Shown piece by piece: positions 14,893 through 25,200 of a stretch of DNA of 42,805 bases. The position numbers and the translations under genes were made by a program. The stretch comes from Vibrio genomosp. F10 str. ZF-129. GTDB taxonomy: Bacteria; Pseudomonadota; Gammaproteobacteria; Enterobacterales; Vibrionaceae. The stretch covers positions 1 to 42,805 of the forward strand of contig NZ_AJYQ02000114.1 of NCBI RefSeq assembly GCF_000287055.2. The letters run 5' to 3'. Numbering within the stretch: the first letter of the stretch is position 1; each line of letters opens with the position of its first letter. The notes beneath the pieces are model-generated. The model made no database searches. It was not told the origin of the DNA and was given only the letters and a program-made list of their open reading frames with translations.

Positions 14893-17800
14893 ATGCAAAA
14901 GTCGAATTTCGAATTTTTACGAACTACTAGCCCAAATATGTTCAACGCCCTGTTATCTGCAGAGCAAAATCTTCATAACGATCCCAACATCACCCTAGTA
15001 AAGCTGAGAATGTTTGGTGAGATGTGTGCTCAATCGCTAGCAACACGTATGAACCTATCTATTCCCAAGCAGCAAATCGACTTAATTGATGCCCTAAAGT
15101 TTACCAATAAAATTAACGCTGAATTGATCAGTGCGTTTCATCGAATTCGAGTACTTGGCAATAAAGCCGCACATGACAATCACGATGATGCCAACGATGC
15201 CAAACTCGCAATCAGACTCGCTCACCATATTGCCTTTTGGTACTACAAACTAGATTCTGGTCAATTTGACCTTGAAAAGCCTAACTTTATTGAATTGCCA
15301 CAAATCGATAATCAGCTCGCAAATAAAGAGCTAGAAGCATTACGTGATGAGTTAACGGCATTGCGTAAAAAATCAGCGACGACAGATGAAGCGCTTAAAA
15401 TTAAAGAGAACAAAGTCGTCGATTTTAAGGGCTATATTGCCGTTCTTGAAAGTCGCCAAACAGAATCTGAACAGCAAGCGAAAGTTAGAATAGCCGCCTT
15501 AGAAGCAGAATTAGCAAAGCAGCGTGAACAATTTGAAGGCCTTAACAAAGAACAACAAACTGCGAAAGTTCATGAATTTACAGAACAAGCCAAAAAGAAC
15601 AAATTTGAGCTGACTGAAGCCGAAACCCGCTTCATTATTGATGGTCAACTCCGACAAGCTGGCTGGGAAGCTGACAGCGAAAAGTTGAAATACAGCAAGG
15701 GCGCTCGCCCAGAGGCTGGAAAAAACAGAGCTATCTCAGAATGGGTTATCGACTCTGCACAGCACAAGGCTGATTACGTACTGTTTATCGGCTTGCAACC
15801 TGTTGCTATCGTCGAAGCTAAGAAAAAAGCGCTTAGTGTGCAAGACGCACTGCCACAGGCGAAATACTACGCTGAAAACTTTAACTACCAAGAACATGCT
15901 GAAGAAAACGAACTGGTGTTTGTTGGTGGTGCATCAGCAACAGCAAAACCAGCTGTTAAAAAACGCCCAACGTTAAGTTTAAATAAAGTCGCAGAAGAGA
16001 CCAAAGCGACGTATCAAGCCGCCAATAGTGAACTTAGAGAACAAGATAAACTCAAACCTATCCCTTATATCTACAGCGCTAATGGCCGTGAATACTTACA
16101 ACAAATTAAAAGCCAGAGCGGAATTTGGTGTGCCAATGCAGACGGTACGAAACAGCACGTATTAAGCGCCTTCCATTCACCGCAAGACATTCAAGCTAAG
16201 CTGTGCAAAAACCGCAAGAAATCGCTTGAATGGCTGGAAACTCACGACAAAAAAGAGCTCGATCTATTCAAACCCTCTGAGCTTGCCGTTGATGCCATTG
16301 AAGATGCAATCGAAGCCGGGCAAGAGAACCTACTCGTCGCCATGGCAACAGGTACAGGTAAAACCCGTGTCGCAGGGGCGACCATGTACCGTTTGCTCAC
16401 CTCTGGTTTGTGCCGCAACGCGCTATTCTTAGTTGATAGACGTTCACTAGGCACACAAGCGGTAAACTCGTTTAAAGAGTACCGCATTCGCCAAATGCCA
16501 CTGGCAGACCACTATAACCTCTATGAGTTGGGTGAAAAAACCGACCAAGCAGGCGATAAACCGTGGATCCAAATTGCGACCGTTCAATCGCTTTCACTAA
16601 TGCTACAAAGTGAGAATAACCCGCTCACTCCAGGCATGTACGACTGCATCATTGTTGATGAAGCACACCGTGGCTACAATGAAGACGCTGAACAAACCGA
16701 AGGTGAAATGCTGTTTAGAGATCAAGCAGAATATCAATCGAAATACCGCCAAGTGATCGACTACTTTGATGCATTGAAGATAGGCTTAACCGCAACGCCT
16801 GCCACTAACACCATGAAAATCTTTGGCAAACCTATTTACGAGTATCGCTTCAACCAAGCGGTATTAGATGGACGCTTAGTCGACCAAGAGCCGCCAATCA
16901 TTATCGATACTGAATTGACGCAACAGGGCGTTCAATTTGATAAAGGCACAACCGTCGAGCAGCTAGTGGATGGAGAGATCATAGAAGGCGTACTGCCAGA
17001 AGAGCTCAATATTGATATCTCAGGCTTTAACCGAAAAGTGCTGGTTCCTGAATTTAATCGAGCGGTATGTAACGCACTACCAGAATATATCGATCCCACG
17101 CAGGCGGCTAAAACACTGGTCTTTTGTGTCAACGACATTCACGCTGACGAAGTAGTGAACATGCTACGTGACACCTACCGAGATAAGCTTGGTGACGAGG
17201 TCGATGACGCAATTATTAAGATCACCGGTAAATCCGCCAGTGGTGACAGCAAACAGATAGAATCACTTATTACGCGCTATCGTAAAGAGAGGCTACCCAA
17301 TATCGTAGTCACGGTTGACCTGTTAACCACGGGTATCGATGTTCGCCCAATCAGCAACCTCGTATTCCTGCGCCAAGTGAAAAGCCGAATCCTCTACGAG
17401 CAGATGAAAGGCCGCGCCACGCGTACCTGTGATGAAATCAATAAACAGACATTCAGAATATTTGATGCGGTGAATCTCACTGAAACCATAGAGCGCCTTG
17501 GGGCTGATAACCTAATGAAGCCCGTAGTGACAAAGCCAAACCTGAGCTTAGAACAGTTAGTGGAAGAGATGGCAAATCCAGACGCGAACGATCACACTCA
17601 AGATGATGGCAACAGCTTTGCTCAGCAATCGTTAGATGCGTTTACCGTGAAACTGAGCCGAACACTGAAAAAGGCCGACAAGCTCAAGCTTGAAAAAGAG
17701 GGCGTCGCCGCAGAGCTGAACCAATTAGATGCGCTCGTAACGGATAATTTCCCAGAGTTAGAAAGTGCCAAACAACTGCCTAAGCATCTGTATCAGCTAG

Positions 17801-18465
17801 GGCCAAAAGCCGCAGCAGAGGCGATAAAGAGCAACCCGTGGATACTTAACCGCGAGCCAGCGATGCGCCAAGCGATAAACTTTGGTGAAAGAGCACCGCT
17901 CATCTACTCAGGTGATGTAGGTGAAGTAACGGTTACGCAAAACTGGGGCGGCTATGAAAAACCAGAAGAGTATTTAGCCGCGTTTGAACGCTTTGTACAA
18001 GAGAATCAAAACAAAGTGACCGCGTTAGACACCGTAGTGAATCGCCCACGTGATCTGACTAAAGCTGATTTGGTTTCACTGCTAAGCAAAATGGAAACCA
18101 AACAGTTTAACGAGCAAACCTTGTTACAAGCCCGTAAAGCCGCCAAACAAGAAGACGTTGCTGCGCGCATTATCGGCTTAATTCGCCAAGCCGCCATCGG
18201 TAGCCCACTGATTCCATTTGAAGAGCGTTTAACTCACGCACAACAAGTGATCAGCGAACGTTATAAGCTTACGAAACCCCAACAGAAGTGGCTAAAGCGT
18301 ATAGTGAACCAAATGCGAGAAGATCTAGTATTAAACGACGATTCGTTTAAAGTAGGCACCTTGCGAACCAAAGGCGGCAAAAGCCGCGCAGATAAAGATC
18401 TTGATGGTCAATTAGAAGTGATTATGAAAGATCTGATCGATGCGACCTGGGGTGAATCGGCTTAA
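14893..18465 (+). CDS. hsdR: Type I restriction endonuclease subunit R (EcoEI type)
   Basis: This 1190-aa motor and nuclease subunit of a type I R-M enzyme starts with a DUF4145-like helical domain (residues 1-130, GNKAAHDNHDDA). A coiled coil lies at about 145-235. The HsdR_N nuclease domain has a PD-(D/E)xK pattern around Asp292 (KADYVLFIG) and VEAKK at 309-313. Superfamily 2 helicase motifs follow: ATGTGKTR near 484, DEAHRG near 586, GLTATP and later QMKGRATR. The C-terminal region is of the EcoEI type. It cuts unmodified DNA after translocation, together with HsdM and HsdS. ATG 14893 follows TTAGGTG. A strong terminator follows the gene. Confidence 0.95.
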   Translation: MQKSNFEFLRTTSPNMFNALLSAEQNLHNDPNITLVKLRMFGEMCAQSLATRMNLSIPKQQIDLIDALKFTNKINAELISAFHRIRVLGNKAAHDNHDDANDAKLAIRLAHHIAFWYYKLDSGQFDLEKPNFIELPQIDNQLANKELEALRDELTALRKKSATTDEALKIKENKVVDFKGYIAVLESRQTESEQQAKVRIAALEAELAKQREQFEGLNKEQQTAKVHEFTEQAKKNKFELTEAETRFIIDGQLRQAGWEADSEKLKYSKGARPEAGKNRAISEWVIDSAQHKADYVLFIGLQPVAIVEAKKKALSVQDALPQAKYYAENFNYQEHAEENELVFVGGASATAKPAVKKRPTLSLNKVAEETKATYQAANSELREQDKLKPIPYIYSANGREYLQQIKSQSGIWCANADGTKQHVLSAFHSPQDIQAKLCKNRKKSLEWLETHDKKELDLFKPSELAVDAIEDAIEAGQENLLVAMATGTGKTRVAGATMYRLLTSGLCRNALFLVDRRSLGTQAVNSFKEYRIRQMPLADHYNLYELGEKTDQAGDKPWIQIATVQSLSLMLQSENNPLTPGMYDCIIVDEAHRGYNEDAEQTEGEMLFRDQAEYQSKYRQVIDYFDALKIGLTATPATNTMKIFGKPIYEYRFNQAVLDGRLVDQEPPIIIDTELTQQGVQFDKGTTVEQLVDGEIIEGVLPEELNIDISGFNRKVLVPEFNRAVCNALPEYIDPTQAAKTLVFCVNDIHADEVVNMLRDTYRDKLGDEVDDAIIKITGKSASGDSKQIESLITRYRKERLPNIVVTVDLLTTGIDVRPISNLVFLRQVKSRILYEQMKGRATRTCDEINKQTFRIFDAVNLTETIERLGADNLMKPVVTKPNLSLEQLVEEMANPDANDHTQDDGNSFAQQSLDAFTVKLSRTLKKADKLKLEKEGVAAELNQLDALVTDNFPELESAKQLPKHLYQLGPKAAAEAIKSNPWILNREPAMRQAINFGERAPLIYSGDVGEVTVTQNWGGYEKPEEYLAAFERFVQENQNKVTALDTVVNRPRDLTKADLVSLLSKMETKQFNEQTLLQARKAAKQEDVAARIIGLIRQAAIGSPLIPFEERLTHAQQVISERYKLTKPQQKWLKRIVNQMREDLVLNDDSFKVGTLRTKGGKSRADKDLDGQLEVIMKDLIDATWGESA

Positions 18466-18523
18466 TAAGGTTCGGGCTAAGCAAGGCTTAATTAAACAAG
18501 AAAAAGCTTTACAACTATTTTTG

Positions 18524-18554
18524 GGATTGGCACTGTGCCAATCCTTTTATTTTT
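18524..18554 (+). terminator. Strong intrinsic terminator between hsdR and hsdM
   Basis: GGATTGGCAC and GTGCCAATCC form perfect 10-bp arms around a single T (in RNA the loop opens to three or more), directly followed by TTTTATTTTT. It lies about 60 bp after the hsdR stop and inside the hsdRMS cluster, so most transcripts from the hsdR promoter should end before hsdM. Confidence 0.85.
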
Positions 18555-18583
18555 GCTAACACGGCTGTCAATACCGTGTTAGC
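18555..18583 (+). promoter_or_regulatory. Second hairpin just before the hsdM ribosome binding site
   Basis: GCTAACACGG (18555-18564) and CCGTGTTAGC (18574-18583) are perfect 10-bp arms around a 9-nt loop. There is no U-tract, so it is not a terminator. It begins where the T-tract of the preceding terminator ends, and it ends 5 nt before the hsdM RBS (AGGAAC). It could shield the 5' end of hsdM mRNA, act in attenuation, or bind a regulator as DNA. Confidence 0.5.
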
Positions 18584-18599
18584 CAGTAGGAACAAGATT

Positions 18600-20177
18600 A
18601 TGAATACCAATGAAATTGTCAGCAAACTGTGGAATTTATGTAACGTACTGCGTGATGATGGCATCACCTATCAAGATTACGTCACCGAGCTGGCATCGCT
18701 ATTATTCATAAAAATGTGTGATGAGCTAGAAGACAAGCAAGAGCTGCTACCAGAAGGGATGCGTTGGCACGACCTGAAAGCCAAAAACGGTTTGGATCAG
18801 TTACAGTTCTACCGCCGTATGTTGGTAGAATTAGGCGAAGATGAGCACTCAATCGTTCGCGCGATTTTCGCCAACGTGAACACCAACATTGACAAACCAA
18901 AACATCTGCAAGAGCTGATTGCAGGTATGGATAAACTTGATTGGTACGGCTCTAGCCGTGAAGACTTCGGTGACATGTATGAAGGCTTGCTAGAGAAAAA
19001 CGCAGGCGAAACCAAATCTGGCGCAGGCCAGTACTTTACGCCACGTCCGCTTATCGACACCATGACCGCGTTACTTCAACCAACATTTGGCGAAGTCATT
19101 CAAGATCCAGCCTCAGGTACGGCGGGTTTCTTGATTTCGGCAGACCGCTTCATTAAACACGAAACAGATGATCTCGATGATCTCAGCCAGCCACAAATCG
19201 AATTCCAACAGCGCCAAGCATTCCAAGGTATTGAATTGGTTTCAGGCACACGCCGTCTTGCCCTAATGAACTGTTTATTGCACGACATTGAAGGGCCAGA
19301 AAACAGTGAAGGGCCAATCATGCTCGGTAACACCCTAAGTGGCGATGGTGAAACCTTAGCGCCTGCGGATGTTATTCTAACAAACCCTCCGTTTGGTAGC
19401 GCGAAAGGGGCAGGGGTGAGCCGTGAATTCACCCACATGACACAAAATAAACAGCTCGCCTTTATGCAGCACATCTATACCAACCTAAAACCGGGTGGCC
19501 GTGCGGCAGTTGTTATTCCTGATAACGTGTTGTTTGAATCAGGCGCAGGCACGCGCATACGCCAAGACTTAATGGACAAGTGTAACCTGCACACTATCTT
19601 GCGCTTGCCAACGGGTATTTTCTACGCGCAGGGCGTGAAAACCAACGTGTTGTTTTTCCAAAAAGGCACACCAGAGAATCCAGCTCAGGACAAAGGCTGT
19701 ACTAAAGAGACGTGGGTATTCGATATGCGTACCAACATGAACAGCTTTGGTAAGCGCACACCACTGACCGAAAAGCACTTTGAAGCATTCATCAATGCTT
19801 ATGGCGCAGATAAAAACGGCCAATCAGCTCGTGAAGAAGGTGTTTACGAGACTCTGGGCAACATCTTTGCCGAAGGTGAAGAAGCGGTAGAACACGTAAT
19901 CGAAAACGCTCGCTTCCGCAAGTTCAGTCGTGACTACATTCGTGACCAAAAAGGCGACAGCCTAGATATCTCTTGGTTAAAAGACCTAGCAGCCACCAGC
20001 GCAGAAAACCTGCCAGAACCAGAAGTGCTAGCTGGTGAAGCAATGGCAGAGCTGACGGAAGCCATGTCTGAAATTTACCAGTTAATGCAAGCACTTGGCG
20101 CGAATGATGAAGCGGAAGGGCAAAAACAGTTACTTGAAGAAGCCTTTGGTTTGGCAGAAAAGCCGGAGGCAGAGTAA
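18600..20177 (+). CDS. hsdM: Type I DNA methyltransferase subunit M
   Basis: This 525-aa adenine-N6 methyltransferase subunit starts at ATG 18600, with AGGAAC upstream; a longer frame to 18576 would cross the hairpin and is unlikely. The N-terminal helical HsdM_N domain (IVSKLWNLCNVLRDDG) precedes the N6_Mtase domain. That domain has GQYFTPRPLID, the AdoMet-binding DPASGTAGFLI and the catalytic NPPFGSAKG. With HsdS it modifies the recognition site and with HsdR it forms the restriction complex. Its stop overlaps hsdS in TAATGA. The base composition is clearly richer in G and C than that of the Zorya-like genes upstream. Confidence 0.96.
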   Translation: MNTNEIVSKLWNLCNVLRDDGITYQDYVTELASLLFIKMCDELEDKQELLPEGMRWHDLKAKNGLDQLQFYRRMLVELGEDEHSIVRAIFANVNTNIDKPKHLQELIAGMDKLDWYGSSREDFGDMYEGLLEKNAGETKSGAGQYFTPRPLIDTMTALLQPTFGEVIQDPASGTAGFLISADRFIKHETDDLDDLSQPQIEFQQRQAFQGIELVSGTRRLALMNCLLHDIEGPENSEGPIMLGNTLSGDGETLAPADVILTNPPFGSAKGAGVSREFTHMTQNKQLAFMQHIYTNLKPGGRAAVVIPDNVLFESGAGTRIRQDLMDKCNLHTILRLPTGIFYAQGVKTNVLFFQKGTPENPAQDKGCTKETWVFDMRTNMNSFGKRTPLTEKHFEAFINAYGADKNGQSAREEGVYETLGNIFAEGEEAVEHVIENARFRKFSRDYIRDQKGDSLDISWLKDLAATSAENLPEPEVLAGEAMAELTEAMSEIYQLMQALGANDEAEGQKQLLEEAFGLAEKPEAE

Positions 20178-21559
20178 TGAGTGAATTGCCGAAGGGTTGG
20201 AGAGGAACTCTTTTAAATGGAGTAGTAGACAAGATTGTAGGAGGAGGGACACCAAGTAAATCGGTTCCTTCTTACTATGAAGGTAATATCCCATGGATGA
20301 CAGTGAAGGATATGAACAAGTCGTATCTTACGGACACCATCGATCATATTACCCAAGAAGCTATCGATAATAGTAGTACCAATGTTATTCCTGCTGGAAC
20401 TCCGATTATTGCTACTCGTATGAGTTTAGGGAAAATAGTCCGTGCAAGTTTTGATTCTGCGATTAATCAAGATTTGAAGGCCTTGTTCGTTAATAGAGAA
20501 GTAGACGATTACTATTTCGAATATTGGTACCGTTCTCAAGGATTGAAAATTGAGTCGTTGGGTACTGGAACTACAGTCAAAGGGGTTAGGCTAGAAGTCA
20601 TCAATGCTCTAGAATTTCCACTTGCCCCACTAGCCGAGCAAAAACGCATCGTTGAAAAACTCGATGAGGTATTGGCACAGGTCGACACCATCAAAGCCCG
20701 CCTAGATGGCATCCCAGATTTGCTAAAACGCTTCCGCCAATCGGTACTTGCTTCTGCGGTGTCGGGGAAGTTGACGGAAGAGTGGCGTGTTGCCGGGTCT
20801 GAGCCTTTCGGCAATCAGGTGAAATTAGGTGAGTTATTGAAAGATGGCCCACAAAATGGGCTTTACAAACCTTCTCGTTTCTATGGTAACGGTACAAAAA
20901 TCTTCCGAATTGATAGTTTTTATGATGGAGAGCTAGTTGATTGGGAAACAATTAAGCGTGTCGACCTAGAAGATCAAGAAGCTGATAAATACAGAGTTAA
21001 TGTTGATGATGTTTTAGTTAACCGTGTAAATAGTATCGAGTATTTAGGTAAGTGCGCTTTAGTGCGAGAGTTACCAGAAAACGCTGTTTTTGAAAGCAAC
21101 ATTATGCGCATGTCAATTGATACAGAAAAAGCCTTACCAGCATTCGCAACTACTTTTTTGAGAAGTATTGTTGGTCTTCAAGAGCTGAGGAAAAATGCGA
21201 AATTGGCAGTGAATCAGGCAAGTATCAATCAAACTGATGTGAAAAATTGCTTGTTACAATTACCTAAGATAGAAGAACAAAAAGAAATCGTCCGCCTCGT
21301 CGACCAATATTTCGCTTTCGCTGACACCATCGAAGCGCAAGTAAAAAAAGCGCAGGCGAGGGTAGATAACCTCACCCAAAGCATCTTGGCCAAAGCCTTC
21401 CGTGGTGAGCTGGTGGCGCAAGACCCAACCGATGAGCCTGCCGACAAACTGCTAGCGCGTATTGCCGAAGCCCGTAAAGAGGCCGAAGCTCTAGCCAAGG
21501 CAGCCAAAAAAGCCGAGGCAGCGAGAAAGAAGGCTGAAAAAGCCAAAGCAAAAGGCTAA
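20177..21559 (+). CDS. hsdS: Type I specificity subunit S
   Basis: This 460-aa subunit has two target-recognition domains separated by conserved helices. The first domain (residues 1-150) includes GGGTPSKSVPSYYEGNIPWM. The central conserved region has the typical LAPLAEQKRIVEKLDEVLAQ and ASAVSGKLTEEWR. The second domain covers about 215-365, and the distal conserved region carries EEQKEIVRLVD and AFRGELVAQDP. It ends in an Ala/Lys-rich coiled tail of some 40 residues. It determines the bipartite DNA target of the R-M system. The recognition-domain DNA is more A/T-rich than the conserved parts, as expected from domain exchange. The target sequence cannot be predicted from this reading. Confidence 0.95.
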   Translation: MSELPKGWRGTLLNGVVDKIVGGGTPSKSVPSYYEGNIPWMTVKDMNKSYLTDTIDHITQEAIDNSSTNVIPAGTPIIATRMSLGKIVRASFDSAINQDLKALFVNREVDDYYFEYWYRSQGLKIESLGTGTTVKGVRLEVINALEFPLAPLAEQKRIVEKLDEVLAQVDTIKARLDGIPDLLKRFRQSVLASAVSGKLTEEWRVAGSEPFGNQVKLGELLKDGPQNGLYKPSRFYGNGTKIFRIDSFYDGELVDWETIKRVDLEDQEADKYRVNVDDVLVNRVNSIEYLGKCALVRELPENAVFESNIMRMSIDTEKALPAFATTFLRSIVGLQELRKNAKLAVNQASINQTDVKNCLLQLPKIEEQKEIVRLVDQYFAFADTIEAQVKKAQARVDNLTQSILAKAFRGELVAQDPTDEPADKLLARIAEARKEAEALAKAAKKAEAARKKAEKAKAKG

Positions 21560-21578
21560 GCGTTTAAAACTTGATAAG

Positions 21579-21616
21579 CGGCTAAGGTAGGTTCACTGCC
21601 TTAGCCGTTGTTTTAT
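21579..21616 (+). terminator. Intrinsic terminator after hsdS
   Basis: CGGCTAAGG (21579-21587) pairs with CCTTAGCCG (21599-21607) around an 11-nt loop, followed by TTGTTTTAT. It closes the hsdMS transcript 20 bp after the hsdS stop. Confidence 0.85.
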
Positions 21617-21658
21617 CCAATGCTCGCTCATTTAGAATCGATTCATGGAGCAATGGTA

Positions 21659-21699
21659 ATAACGATTATTCCAAAACTCAGATAACGATTATTTATACT
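21659..21699 (+). promoter_or_regulatory. Promoter region with a 12-bp direct repeat
   Basis: ATAACGATTATT occurs twice, at 21659-21670 and 21682-21693, spaced 23 bp, close to two helical turns. The second copy abuts TATACT (21694-21699), a good -10 candidate about 35 bp before the start of the secreted-protein gene at 21734. A regulator bound to both copies would cover the promoter. Its identity is unknown. Confidence 0.45.
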
Positions 21700-21733
21700 T
21701 AGCGCCGTCGTATATTGAAATCGGAAATGATGA

Positions 21734-22081
21734 ATGAAAAAAGTAATATTCACCGCCCTAATCGCTATGTTCAGCACGTTAGCTTTGGCAGAAGACCCGA
21801 CGGAATCGCGCATTACTGGGCCAGACAATTCCGCCATTAATGCTATGGCGGCTCTTATTGGATTGTCTGGCGTGTGTGAAGAAAGGGGCCTCTACGTCAC
21901 TGAATTTATGATTGAGGCTCTATTAGAGCATGGTGAACAAGAATATGGTCGTTTCCTCTACTCTGAGTTTTTCTCTGCAAAGGTGAAAAGTTGGGAGCAA
22001 TCGGCACGCAATCAAGAGAACATTAGCAATGAGTGCCTTAACTTTGCGACTCAATTTAACGTAGGGCTAAACAGCGATTAG
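21734..22081 (+). CDS. Small secreted protein of unknown function
   Basis: This 115-aa protein has a clear Sec signal peptide (MKKVIFTALIAMFSTLALA, then EDPTES), so it is periplasmic or secreted with a mature length of about 96 residues. The mature part is helical and has two Cys, in SGVCEERG and SNECLNF, that could form one disulphide. It lies alone between the hsdS terminator and Druantia, with its own promoter-like region. It resembles small cargo proteins of genomic islands. I recognise no family, and a defence role is not evident. Confidence 0.8.
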   Translation: MKKVIFTALIAMFSTLALAEDPTESRITGPDNSAINAMAALIGLSGVCEERGLYVTEFMIEALLEHGEQEYGRFLYSEFFSAKVKSWEQSARNQENISNECLNFATQFNVGLNSD

Positions 22082-22276
22082 TGGCGATTTTGTTGGCAAT
22101 TCTTGGTTCAAAAAGAGTCGCTAGCCGCCCATATAAAGGTTTTGTCTTCACGTTTTCTCAATGCAACTCAATAAACTCTATTTTTATAAGCTTATTAACC
22201 GTTTAGAACTACCGACTTAAGGTAGGATTTCAGTGACGCTTATTTAAGTAAGCTCATTGTTTCAATAGGTAGAATT

Positions 22277-25200
22277 ATGACACCATCAGACCACGCACGC
22301 TCTTCGTCAATCAAGGGAACGCTTTCTTTAAAAAGCACTCGTTCTTCAAAAAAGGCGCTCTCCCCAAAAGGCAACTTCTCTTCAAGTGACACCTTCTCTT
22401 CAAGTGGTGCTCTCTCTGTAGGCCGATGGCTGACTGATTTTATATCGAAACGCAGCGCTAATTTGCAAACACCTAACTCTGCTGATGGGTTGTACCAATA
22501 CCACATGACAGGCCAAGAGTATGTATCACTAAAAGATCTGCTCAGTAGCAGTACAAATTTTGCAGTGAAAAATACGTTCTCAAAAGAGTGGTGTGGCGCC
22601 TTTGTATTGTATGGCGCAGAGTGGTTTCGCCGCGAGTATACCCGTGATTGGAGTTGGCAGCCGATTTTTGAAAGCTTAGGTTTTGAGCTGACCCCGGCAC
22701 AAGTGAGTGATGTGGTAACAAAGGGCGTGACGGTTTATTGGAAAAAACCGTTGGCTCGCTTTGGTGCTAACCATAACGATTATGTTGGATCAGTGTTTAG
22801 GCAAGGTGGCTTACCATCCAACTTGCTCTCACTAGATGTTTATTCCCAGCAATCTAATCACTATCAAGATGCTTTCTTTACTATTTTTGAGCGTTTTCAA
22901 GAGGTTAAGTCCTTTGGTCGACGCGCTATTGATAGTCTCATTCGTACCCGAATCACCAGTTTTCCAGAAAACCTGCAATCGGATACGACAGTCACGCTCA
23001 TCGCCAACATGGCGGATAAGCTCGATGCATTGGTGTATCAATTTGAATTAGACAGCCAAGCTAACCCAGCGCAATATTTGGATGAGCAGTTTCCTCGTTG
23101 GCGTGAGAGCTTTCCACTGCCGTTGGAAGATGAAACTGGCTCGGCATTTTTAAGCCAACTGTTATCTACAGCGTCGAAAGAGGTGAGCAAAGTTGCCCGT
23201 GTTCGAAAGCAGCTACAGTGTCATCACTTTGCTTCTTTTGCTAACCAAGCCATCTATTCTCGGATCACGTTACCGCATCAATGTCGTTTCGATATTTCAA
23301 AAGAGAACGTGACATCAAGTCGTGTTGATCTTGCTGTGTACGAAGGCGACAACCAGATAGCGTCGTTAGGAACGGGCTTTGCTCAGTTTTCTGATGTAAG
23401 TGATAGTCAATCTGCACGCGGTGATGCGAACGAGTTAGAACGCGGAATGCGTGTTCGCATGCGTAACCCTATGGTTGAGATTCGCCGAAATAATCCAAGC
23501 AGTGAACTGTATATCGTTGCTATGCAGGCGGGTTGTCGATTAGGTGAAATTCGCTTATCGAACAGCTCTGTCGATGTTGGTGAGTCACCGTTAACCTTGG
23601 TTGAAAGTGGAGATAAGTGGGCGATACTGAGTCAATCGACGTTCACCACCAATAAATCAAATCTTGCGGTCATCTTACCTGAGGGAGCCACGATCGCCTC
23701 AGTGTATGGTCAGTTAAAGCAAGCCGAATTTACCTTTGGCACTTTGCCTGTGCACTTGTTTGAAGGCCAGTGTGAGGTGGTTTCTGGTGAATCAGAGCGA
23801 TATGTTCTTACCTCCAGCTCTAACGACTTTGATGCAGGAGACCACACCCTAAGAGGCGAACAGCTGAAATATAAAACGGTTCCGCCATTGGTGTTTAAGG
23901 GCGTCCCATCTGTGGTTGCAAACAGAACGCAAGCTAACGAACTTAGTGAATTATGCAGTGAATCAACAGTAGACATATTTCTCAATAACGCCTCGTTAAG
24001 CGCTATGAGTTTGGGCGAGTGCTATGGACGCCAATTACTGACCGCTAAAGATAACACGGGTTTAGTACAGCTGAAAAAGCGCATCGGTATTTTACCGAAA
24101 GACTTTGATATCGAGATTCAAAATGGCGATAAACCTAATGAAGGGTTTATCCGATTACATACAGTATCCCCTTGTACTTGTAAGCTACTGAGTGAAGGCG
24201 TTGAGCTTGTATCAATGAAGAGTAAAAATGGAGCGAAAGAGCTTCATGTTATGGCGGCAGGTAAACCACCCGCAAAAATAAAATTAGAAGTACAGGCCAG
24301 CTTGCTATCCAAACCGATAGTCATTGAAGTGCCTTTCCCTGCAAAAGGGGCGGTGGCTTACAGCCAATCAGGCCGCTCTCTAGCACCAAGGCTAGCGGTT
24401 GATGATCTATTGGGTAGCCGATTGTTTTTATTCTCTACGCACGGTATGCCAGCCACTTTTCAGCTTGAAGCGGTGTTAAGCGCGAAAGGACGCAGAAATG
24501 CAAATCGACAGCTATCTCCTTATTTTCGTTGGAACTACAAAGTGACAAATCAACCTATTGAAGTGAGCCTATACAGCATCAAAGGGTCGATATTAGAGCT
24601 GCTTTCAATGACTGAAAGTTTAGACAGCGAAGTGGAATTGAGAGTCACGGGGCCTGGGCGAAGCTTGAGTTATGTGGTGAGCCATTTCTCTACTAACTTA
24701 GAGCATGATCGCGGTGAAAATACGGTCGGAATTCGCTCAACGGTCGTCACCGATGCTAGCCAAGTGAGCCCCGTGCTTATGTCGCTGTCGAACCCTGAAC
24801 AAAAGGTATTGCCTTTGGTAAGCCGAGTGAGTGAAGGGGTAGAAACAGGAGAATTTGATTTACCTGATTTTCTATTAACGGACTCTCTTTTATCTGATCC
24901 GGATAACCAGGGGCCGTGGCTAGTGATACCGAATGAATCGGTGGACGGGTCGTCTGATGTCGCCTTCCGCGCTAAGTTTTTTGCGGGTAAATCGAATGAA
25001 CGAGTAGGCGAGGTCACCACCCTTCAAAAAGCATCTCAGCTGTTTCACCCACGCTTTGAGCCAAATGTCATTGCTGACGTGATTACGCAGATGGCGAACG
25101 ACTGGACACACAGTGGTTGGGCTTATCTCGACGCCACAAATAAAAACTATGGCTACTTACCGATGTCGACCTTTGAGGTGTGGCGTCATTTAGTTCGTGA

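Noticed and set aside
22240..22506. Reverse-strand ORF with regular Glu-rich hexapeptides
   Set aside because: It is the antisense of the 18-nt repeat in druH; its periodicity is inherited and no RBS or neighbour supports it.
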